The notes beneath the pieces are model-generated. The model searched no databases. It was not told the DNA's origin and saw nothing but the letters and a program-made list of their open reading frames with translations. Both the position numbers and the translations under genes were made by a program. A DNA stretch of 14,038 nt from an uncultured bacterium (lineage in GTDB: Bacteria; Patescibacteriota; CALEFQ01): positions 1-14,038 of the forward strand of contig CALEFQ010000027.1 of NCBI GenBank assembly GCA_937877125.1, in the 5' to 3' direction. The number at the start of each line of letters is the position of its first letter. The first letter of the stretch is position 1. Positions 1 to 4,888 of the stretch are shown here, in pieces.

Positions 1-41
1 TGGGTTGGGCATGAGACAGGAGGGATTTAGAAATTTTTATT

Positions 42-1493
42 TTAAATAATCAGCAGGACTCCAGCCAGGAGCAAAACCAGCAGGGTATGGACGATCGTCG
101 GCGGGTGTTGGATTCGGAATCGGACGAAGATTTTCAAAATCAAGGCGATCGCGAGAAAAATAACAAAAGCGATAATTAGATACTGGCCCCAATCGGCCAC
201 ACCGCCCAGAAAAGTAGCGCCTAGAGGGCCGGCCGGCGGTTGATCGCCGGTAGTCACGCCTCCGAAGTTATAATTAGTGATCAGCTGGCGCTGTTTGTGC
301 CCGGCGCGATCAAGCGCTTCCACAAAAACGGCGGGGTCGTTGGAATCGATGGTAATATTGGTTAAGACGCCGGCGTATTTTCCGTCGAGGGGACTAAGCT
401 GGGTCAGCTGGTCGCCGATGCCGGCGCTGACCTGGTCTAAATTCAGGTCGGTCACTTTTACCAGAACTTCGATTTGGTTGGTGGCTAAGTCGATGAAAGC
501 GGTGGTCTCGGCGGCGTCGATGACCGGTGCGGTAGTGTCAACAGTAAAAATTATCGGTTGGGCAGTCGGGCTGGAATTGCCAGTCGCGTCGCGGGCGACC
601 GCGGTGAGGACATGCCGCCCGTCGCTGAGATTGCCGTTAAGCTGAATAGTAAAAGTTCCGTCTCCAGCGGTTGTTTCCCGCAAGGGGATATTATTGTCAT
701 AGACTGTCACCAGGCTTCCCGTCTCGGCCGTTCCTTTGATGACCGAAGCTTCAGATAGGATTGAGTCGTTAGTCGGAAAAGTCAGGGCTGGTGTCGTGGG
801 CGCGGTGGTATCGGGAGTCGGGGTAGGCGCTGGCGTTGGCGGCGGAGTCGGCGTGGCGGTGATTACCGGTGTCGGCGTTACTACCGGGGTCGAGGCCGGT
901 GTTGGGGTCGGGGACGGGGGCGGAGTTTCTTTTGCTTTCGGGGAGCCGAACATTTGGACAACCATAATAGTCTGACGTCCTTTGAAATCTCCGGCCACGG
1001 CGGCGATGCCGATATCCTGGTACTGGTTTTTCAAAATATTAGCGCGGTGCGAGGCGCTGGCCATCCAAGCTTTATGGACGGCCTCCGAAGTCTGGAAATC
1101 CATCGCAATATTCTCGCCGGCGTATAAATAGTCGTAGCCGGAGTTTCTGATGAAAGTCCAAGGATCGCCGTGCTCAAAAATATCGCGATCCAGCATGTAT
1201 TGGGCTTTGGCGCGAGCGGCGGCAACCAGGGCCTGATTGACATTGAGGCTGCTCAAATCACGACTTGTCCGTTCCTGATTGGTGAGAGATACTAACAACC
1301 CGGCATCAACTCCCGAAGCCAATTGGGCCGGGGCCGGCGCAATTAAAATGGCCACTATTGCCAAAATTTTGACCGAGATCAAAATCAGGCTATAAATGGC
1401 CAGGGGTTTCCGCCGTAAAACATGTGGGATATGATTGTTTCCCCGATGAGGGATAAAAGCATTTTTGATATGCCGACGCATAGTTTCAAGCAT
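42..1493 (-). CDS. Membrane-anchored CAP (SCP/PR-1-like) domain protein with Ig-like domains
   Basis: Numbered from a possible TTG at 1508, a basic N-terminus leads to a hydrophobic signal/anchor segment at about 36-58. A CAP domain spans about 66-190 and shows H113 (FEHGDPW), E132 (GENIA) and H154 (SASHRANIL), the family's cavity residues. A Pro/Thr linker (195-240) follows, then an Ig-like domain (about 241-325, starting DTTAP) and a second beta-rich domain (326-420). The protein ends with hydrophobic segments at about 442-464 and 471-488. This predicts an extracellular CAP/Ig part tied to the membrane at both ends. Bacterial CAP proteins have varied and mostly unknown functions, so no activity is assigned. 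The ATG at 1493 is preferred because GAAG lies 9 nt upstream; the TTG at 1508 has its GGAAAG only 1 nt away, and an ATG at 1481 is also possible. It is transcribed divergently from the glycosyltransferase gene. Family call is firm, role is not. Confidence 0.88.
   Translation of the reverse strand: MLETMRRHIKNAFIPHRGNNHIPHVLRRKPLAIYSLILISVKILAIVAILIAPAPAQLASGVDAGLLVSLTNQERTSRDLSSLNVNQALVAAARAKAQYMLDRDIFEHGDPWTFIRNSGYDYLYAGENIAMDFQTSEAVHKAWMASASHRANILKNQYQDIGIAAVAGDFKGRQTIMVVQMFGSPKAKETPPPSPTPTPASTPVVTPTPVITATPTPPPTPAPTPTPDTTAPTTPALTFPTNDSILSEASVIKGTAETGSLVTVYDNNIPLRETTAGDGTFTIQLNGNLSDGRHVLTAVARDATGNSSPTAQPIIFTVDTTAPVIDAAETTAFIDLATNQIEVLVKVTDLNLDQVSAGIGDQLTQLSPLDGKYAGVLTNITIDSNDPAVFVEALDRAGHKQRQLITNYNFGGVTTGDQPPAGPLGATFLGGVADWGQYLIIAFVIFLAIALILKIFVRFRIQHPPTIVHTLLVLLLAGVLLII
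789..926 (-). repeat. Low-complexity Pro/Thr linker coding repeat
   Basis: This stretch encodes the spacer between the CAP and Ig-like domains, made almost entirely of TP, PTP and PPP units (residues 195-240). On the plus strand it appears as repeated GGNGTNGG-type units. Such linkers are typical of extracellular proteins that hold a domain away from the membrane or wall. Because the repeat is degenerate, it may vary in length between strains. Confidence 0.8.
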
Positions 1494-1530
1494 AAACAAA
1501 TTCTTCAACTTTCCAATAGTTTAACACTTT

Positions 1531-1536
1531 ATTATA
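1531..1536 (-). promoter_or_regulatory. Candidate -10 box for the CAP-domain gene
   Basis: Read on the minus strand this is TATAAT, about 38 bases before the preferred ATG at 1493. I see no good -35 at 16-18 bp upstream, so the call rests on the -10 and its placement. Confidence 0.45.
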
Positions 1537-1636
1537 AAAAAATCAAGAAACTTTGCTGGACGCTAAAAAAATTACGTTAAAAACCTTCGCTTCAATGTTG
1601 AAACAAAAAAGGCTTTTGGCTGAAGGGAAAATGATG

Positions 1637-1642
1637 TATAAT
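1637..1642 (+). promoter_or_regulatory. Candidate -10 box for the glycosyltransferase gene
   Basis: A perfect TATAAT lies 29 bases before the ATG at 1672. The region 15-18 bp upstream (around TTTTGG, 1614-1619) is a poor -35. The resulting leader would be only about 20 nt and shows no clear Shine-Dalgarno sequence. Together with the minus-strand -10 at 1531-1536 it defines a divergent promoter region. Confidence 0.5.
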
Positions 1643-1671
1643 TAAATAAAATTGCCTAGCCGAAAAATAAA

Positions 1672-3897
1672 ATGGAACCAAAAAAGAAAACTTGGCATAC
1701 TTGGAATCCCAAACATCCCGGGGCTATCGTGGCGGTTCTTTTGTTTGTGATGTTTCTGATTTCTTTTCTAAGCTCGGTCGGGACGTTGCCGTTTGGGGGC
1801 AGTCAGCCGCCCGATTCGGGTATCGTTGATGAAATCGCCCATATACCCGCCGGTTATTCTTATTTGAAATACGGCGATTACCGTCTCAATCCGGAGCACC
1901 CGCCCCTGATTAAGGACTTGGCCGCCTTGCCCTTATTGTTTGTCAAAGACATTGATTTTCCTGATGATATTCCGGCTTGGACGGACGAAATAAACGGGCA
2001 ATGGCAGACCGGCTGGACTTTTATCTATGAGCGCGGCAATGATCCGGAGATGATCTTCCGTTTCACGCGGTTTTTGCCGATGCTTTTATTATTCCTGCTC
2101 GGGATTTACGTTTACCGGTGGGCGAAAGAATTGTTCGGCGTCAAAGCCGGTTTGTTGGCAACTTTGCTTTATGCCTTCTGTCCCAACATCATCGCGCATT
2201 CCCACTATGTCACGACTGATTTTGGCGTGACGGTGTTCATGTTCATCTCGGTTTATTATTTCACAAAATTTATCAAAAGGCCCGGCTGGGTCACCATGCT
2301 GGCGGCCACGGTTTCTTTCGCCTTGGCTTCGCTGGCCAAATTCAGTGCGGTTACTTTGATCCCGTTTTTTATTCTCTTGGCGCTAAGCGCGGTCATTGTC
2401 CGGCGTGAGCAAATCAAAAATTGGTTAGGTTCGCTTCGCCTGAAAACCCAAGGGGGCAAAAGATTTTGGATTTATACGGTCGGGTTGTTGCTAATCTTTG
2501 TTTTGGGACATTTGCTGATCATGATTCCCTATGTGCACCATACTTGGAATATGCCGCTAGAAACTCACGCTCGGCTGATTGATGAATCTTTGCCCCAGCA
2601 AACGGCCATCACTTCCTTGAGTCGCTCGGCTCTGCATGCGCTCGATCAAATACCGGGCGGCAAAGCTTTCGGGACTTACGCCTTGGGCGCTTTGATGGTT
2701 TTCGCGCGGGTCGGCGGCGGCAACAGCGCTTTCTTGATGGGCGATTATCAAAACGAGGGCTGGTGGCATTACTATTTAGACGCCTTTGTGCTAAAGACGC
2801 CGATCCCGACGATGATTTTTTGCGTGATCGCTTTGGTTTTGGCGCTGGTTATGCTGCGACGCAACTGGCCGAAACTTACTCCCGGTTATCAAATCGACGG
2901 ACCGGGCGGGCCGATGAATTCGCTGGATTACAAAAAATTGCCAAGCCGGGCGAGACTGCGCTGGGAAAAATTTTGCAAGTTGATCTGGCTGCGCTGGGAC
3001 ATTTTTACCATGCTGGCGCTGATCGCGATGTTCCTAGTCTTAGGCGTGCGCTCTAAAGCCAATATCGGCTTGCGCTGGATGCTGCCGATCTATCCGTTCA
3101 TGTTTGTTTTGCTCGGCGGCGCGGTTCTCTTCTGGTTACGCAATTTGCGGCGCCAAGCGATCGAGATGAAAAAAGAGGGCAAGCTGAAGATCGCGACCGG
3201 ACTGGTGATCATTCTGCTGGTCTGGTATGTCGGGGGAGCTTTTCTCGCGTATCCTTATTACTTGTCTTATTTTAACGAGCTGATCGGTTCCAAGCATAAC
3301 GCTTATCTTTACCTAGTTGATTCCAATCTCGATTGGGGACAGGATCTGAATCGCCTGGCGCGCTGGGTGGATTACAACGAGATCGATCATCTCTATGTTG
3401 ATTATTTCGGGGGCGGCGTGCCCAAGCAGGCGATCGGGGCGGACAAGGTTACTAGCTGGCATTCCAAGATGGGGCTACCACCATCCGGGTCTTACCTGGC
3501 GGTCAGCGCCACCTTTTACCAGATGAGTGAATTTTACGCCCGCCGCAGCAACGAAGTGTCTTATGTTCGGATGTTGCCGCGCAAACCTGATTTCCAAATT
3601 GATTCCTCGATTCTGATTTATAAAATTACCGAACAGGATCAGGAACAATTCATCAAGGCGGGGACCGCGATTGAAAAAGCTGCCCAATATCTCGGCCGAG
3701 AGGTGACGGCTGGGGAGGTTAAGGCCGAACAGCAAGTCGTGGAAAATACCAGCCCGAATACGATGAAGATTTTTCCGCCTGATTTAGAGCGGCCGTGTTA
3801 CACGGTCTGGTTTACGGAGCGGGATGGCGACCAGCGAGCGGTCTATGTTGACCGGCTGACGGGGGAGATTTGGGGCGGGTATGAGGTTAGTAAATAA
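1672..3897 (+). CDS. Polytopic membrane glycosyltransferase, PMT/ArnT-like (GT39-type)
   Basis: Predicted 741-residue integral membrane protein resembling dolichyl-phosphate-mannose protein mannosyltransferases and other polyprenyl-phosphate-sugar-dependent transferases. The first loop after the first membrane helix (about 16-36) carries D53-E54, matching the acidic catalytic pair of the family, then the NPEHPP motif (73-78). About ten further hydrophobic segments follow, roughly at 133-150, 158-172, 181-200, 207-244, 266-286, 374-395, 443-459, 465-489 and 507-526. After the last helix comes a soluble tail with DSNLDWGQDL (550-559), a motif I know from bacterial homologues, and an end region (about 708-735) with a PepSY-like look (VYVDRLTGEIWGG). 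It likely transfers a sugar from a lipid carrier onto protein or lipid at the outer membrane face; the substrate cannot be told. Start at 1672 is the first ATG after the -10 box. It is probably cotranscribed with the next gene. Confidence 0.85.
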   Translation: MEPKKKTWHTWNPKHPGAIVAVLLFVMFLISFLSSVGTLPFGGSQPPDSGIVDEIAHIPAGYSYLKYGDYRLNPEHPPLIKDLAALPLLFVKDIDFPDDIPAWTDEINGQWQTGWTFIYERGNDPEMIFRFTRFLPMLLLFLLGIYVYRWAKELFGVKAGLLATLLYAFCPNIIAHSHYVTTDFGVTVFMFISVYYFTKFIKRPGWVTMLAATVSFALASLAKFSAVTLIPFFILLALSAVIVRREQIKNWLGSLRLKTQGGKRFWIYTVGLLLIFVLGHLLIMIPYVHHTWNMPLETHARLIDESLPQQTAITSLSRSALHALDQIPGGKAFGTYALGALMVFARVGGGNSAFLMGDYQNEGWWHYYLDAFVLKTPIPTMIFCVIALVLALVMLRRNWPKLTPGYQIDGPGGPMNSLDYKKLPSRARLRWEKFCKLIWLRWDIFTMLALIAMFLVLGVRSKANIGLRWMLPIYPFMFVLLGGAVLFWLRNLRRQAIEMKKEGKLKIATGLVIILLVWYVGGAFLAYPYYLSYFNELIGSKHNAYLYLVDSNLDWGQDLNRLARWVDYNEIDHLYVDYFGGGVPKQAIGADKVTSWHSKMGLPPSGSYLAVSATFYQMSEFYARRSNEVSYVRMLPRKPDFQIDSSILIYKITEQDQEQFIKAGTAIEKAAQYLGREVTAGEVKAEQQVVENTSPNTMKIFPPDLERPCYTVWFTERDGDQRAVYVDRLTGEIWGGYEVSK

Positions 3898-3902
3898 GAT
3901 TT

Positions 3903-3923
3903 AAGTTCTGGTAAAGAGAACTT
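3903..3923 (+). other. Intergenic 7-bp inverted repeat (weak hairpin)
   Basis: AAGTTCT (3903-3909) and AGAACTT (3917-3923) are perfect inverted repeats around a 7-nt loop, between the glycosyltransferase stop and the peptidase start. There is no T-run, so it is not a convincing terminator. It pairs with the purine stretch AAAGAGAA, the only Shine-Dalgarno-like sequence nearby, and could modulate translation or mRNA stability. Confidence 0.4.
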
Positions 3924-3931
3924 GCGTTTGA

Positions 3932-4573
3932 ATGAAGGTCATGGAAAAAACCGTAAAAATCCCTTTCTATAAAAACCACGGCTGGCAGTGCGGCCCTCGA
4001 TGCGCGGCTATGATTTTGAAATATTATCGTCCGGAAATAAAAATCGACTGGAAAAAGTTTGCTCGGATCATGCATCACTGTCGCCCGCGGACTTGGACTT
4101 TTACGCAACAATTAGGATTGCTGTTGGACCACTACGGGCTTAAAACCAAAGTTTTCTCTAGAGAGAAGTTGCAAACGACGAGGGAAGATCCTGAGCAGTT
4201 TCATCGAGCTTTCGGTAAGGATTATTTAAAACTGATTAAACAAGTTGATATTGAAGACTATGATTGGTCCCTTCGGATGGCACGTCGTCGTCGGCTTATT
4301 GTTTGCCGGTCGACAAAATTTTCCGAGATTATCAATTTATTTCAAAAAGGATGTTTGGTGATTTTTCCGGTAGACTGGAATATTTTGAATCATAAGTCGG
4401 GGGCATATGAGGGACATTTTGTTGTTTTAAGTGGTCTCAAAAAGGGGGGACAGGCCTTGATTCATGACCCCGATATGGGGCCGCATCAGTCTTATTCTGT
4501 CAAAACCCTAAATAAAGCGTATAAACATCCTGTTATTACCGATGATTTGATTGTGGTTTGCGGTCGAAAATAA
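3932..4573 (+). CDS. C39-like cysteine peptidase family protein
   Basis: 213 residues, no signal peptide or membrane segment, so probably cytoplasmic. The N-terminal motif WQCGPRCAAMI gives Q19 (oxyanion position) and C20 (nucleophile). The C-terminal part has GHFVVLSG with H162 and, about 16 residues on, HDPD with D179. Order and spacing match the Cys-His-Asp arrangement of papain-like C39 peptidases and the C39-like families of unknown substrate. There is no adjacent ABC transporter or leader peptide, so a role in bacteriocin export is not supported. It lies 34 bp after the glycosyltransferase gene on the same strand with no terminator between, suggesting one transcript. The ATG at 3941 is an alternative in-frame start; neither start has a good ribosome binding site. 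By eye its codon use is somewhat more A/T-rich than that of rpoB/rpoC. Peptidase activity itself is inferred. Confidence 0.78.
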   Translation: MKVMEKTVKIPFYKNHGWQCGPRCAAMILKYYRPEIKIDWKKFARIMHHCRPRTWTFTQQLGLLLDHYGLKTKVFSREKLQTTREDPEQFHRAFGKDYLKLIKQVDIEDYDWSLRMARRRRLIVCRSTKFSEIINLFQKGCLVIFPVDWNILNHKSGAYEGHFVVLSGLKKGGQALIHDPDMGPHQSYSVKTLNKAYKHPVITDDLIVVCGRK

Positions 4574-4600
4574 CTGTGGATAACTTCTTTGGTCTAATTC

Positions 4601-4609
4601 TGTTATAAT
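4601..4609 (+). promoter_or_regulatory. Candidate extended -10 promoter (P1) upstream of rpoB
   Basis: TGTTATAAT is a perfect extended -10 element (TGN followed by TATAAT), 28 bp after the peptidase stop. No good -35 is seen 17 bp upstream, which is usual for extended -10 promoters. Transcription from here would give an rpoB leader of about 270 nt containing all the inverted repeats listed below. Confidence 0.55.
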
Positions 4610-4639
4610 TCAATAACTAAATAAAATCCTCTGGTGCAG

Positions 4640-4662
4640 CCGAGAGAAATCGGTTCTTTCGG
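4640..4662 (+). other. Leader hairpin, 9-bp stem with 5-nt loop
   Basis: CCGAGAGAA (4640-4648) pairs with TTCTTTCGG (4654-4662), with one G-U pair, around loop ATCGG. Beyond a G-G mismatch, CA/TG can add two more pairs. A shorter alternative CCGA/TCGG (4640-4643 with 4650-4653) competes for the same 5' arm. It lies about 25 nt after the expected P1 start and has no T-run, so it looks like a leader RNA element and not a terminator. Confidence 0.5.
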
Positions 4663-4709
4663 GTGTTGTTTAGCTGTATTAGGCACTTTATTGCTTTCTA
4701 TATTATTTC

Positions 4710-4736
4710 CAAGGCTAAATAGGGTGAACAGCCTTG
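4710..4736 (+). promoter_or_regulatory. Operator-like 7-bp dyad overlapping the -35 of P2
   Basis: CAAGGCT (4710-4716) and AGCCTTG (4730-4736) are perfect inverted repeats separated by 13 bp. The right arm contains the first three bases of the TTGACA box at 4734-4739. The position fits a repressor or activator site, or an RNA hairpin in transcripts from P1. Confidence 0.4.
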
Positions 4737-4762
4737 ACAACCCTCTATAATACTGCTAGAGT
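4734..4762 (+). promoter_or_regulatory. Candidate main rpoBC promoter (P2)
   Basis: A perfect TTGACA (4734-4739), a 17-bp spacer, and TAGAGT (4757-4762) preceded by TGC, i.e. an extended -10. The start would lie near 4769, giving a leader of about 120 nt. A perfect TATAAT at 4746-4751 lies between these boxes, but only 6 bp from TTGACA and without its own good -35; it might act as an alternative -10. Confidence 0.6.
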
Positions 4763-4809
4763 CTTGGCAGTATGCACAAATTGGTCTATCTCTAGCGTAA
4801 AATTGCTAG
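4750..4809 (+). other. Overlapping, mutually exclusive inverted repeats at P2
   Basis: Three pairings share bases. ATACTGC (4750-4756) pairs with GCAGTAT (4767-4773). GCTAGAG (4755-4761) pairs with CTCTAGC (4790-4796). CTAGC (4792-4796) can instead pair with GCTAG (4805-4809). The first two exclude each other, as do the second and third. The first dyad covers the -10 of P2. As DNA they could be operators; as RNA they would be complete only in transcripts from P1. Confidence 0.4.
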
Positions 4810-4827
4810 TTTAATAAAACCATTTTA

Positions 4828-4873
4828 CCCCCACACTCAAGCTCTGTGACAAATGGTGGCTTGAGTGTGGGGG
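4828..4873 (+). promoter_or_regulatory. Perfect 15-bp inverted repeat directly before the rpoB ribosome binding site
   Basis: Arm 4828-4842 (CCCCCACACTCAAGC) is exactly complementary to 4859-4873 (GCTTGAGTGTGGGGG) around a 16-nt loop. The rpoB Shine-Dalgarno AAGGGG (4875-4880) starts one base after the stem. Past one A-A mismatch, TTTT (4823-4826) could pair with AAGG (4875-4878) and mask it. A TTTTT run sits at 4884-4888, about 10 nt after the stem, too far for a standard intrinsic terminator. It is most likely a control hairpin for rpoB translation or a pause/stability element. Confidence 0.65.
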
Positions 4874-4888
4874 AAAGGGGCTCTTTTT

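Noticed and set aside
277..975. Plus-strand open frames opposite the CAP-domain gene
   Set aside because: Their translations are low-complexity (for example Val/Gly-rich opposite the Pro/Thr linker) and have no family features. The minus-strand gene explains the region.
1584..1626. CCTTC/GAAGG and TTCAA/TTGAA inverted repeats in the divergent promoter gap
   Set aside because: The arms are only 5 bp and the first pair is 33 bp apart, within chance expectation for A/T-rich DNA.
4621..4680. Ribosomal protein L10 leader
   Set aside because: Some resemblance to GGTGC and CCGA segments, but no L10/L12 genes follow and the expected kink-turn arrangement cannot be made out.
4865..4888. GTG at 4865 as the rpoB start
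   Set aside because: It falls inside the perfect leader hairpin; ATG 4889 has a well spaced ribosome binding site and a plausible N-terminus.
4828..4888. The 15-bp hairpin plus TTTTT as an intrinsic terminator or attenuator
   Set aside because: The T-run begins about 10 nt after the stem, with a purine-rich stretch between, so it does not have terminator geometry. A pausing or translational role fits better.
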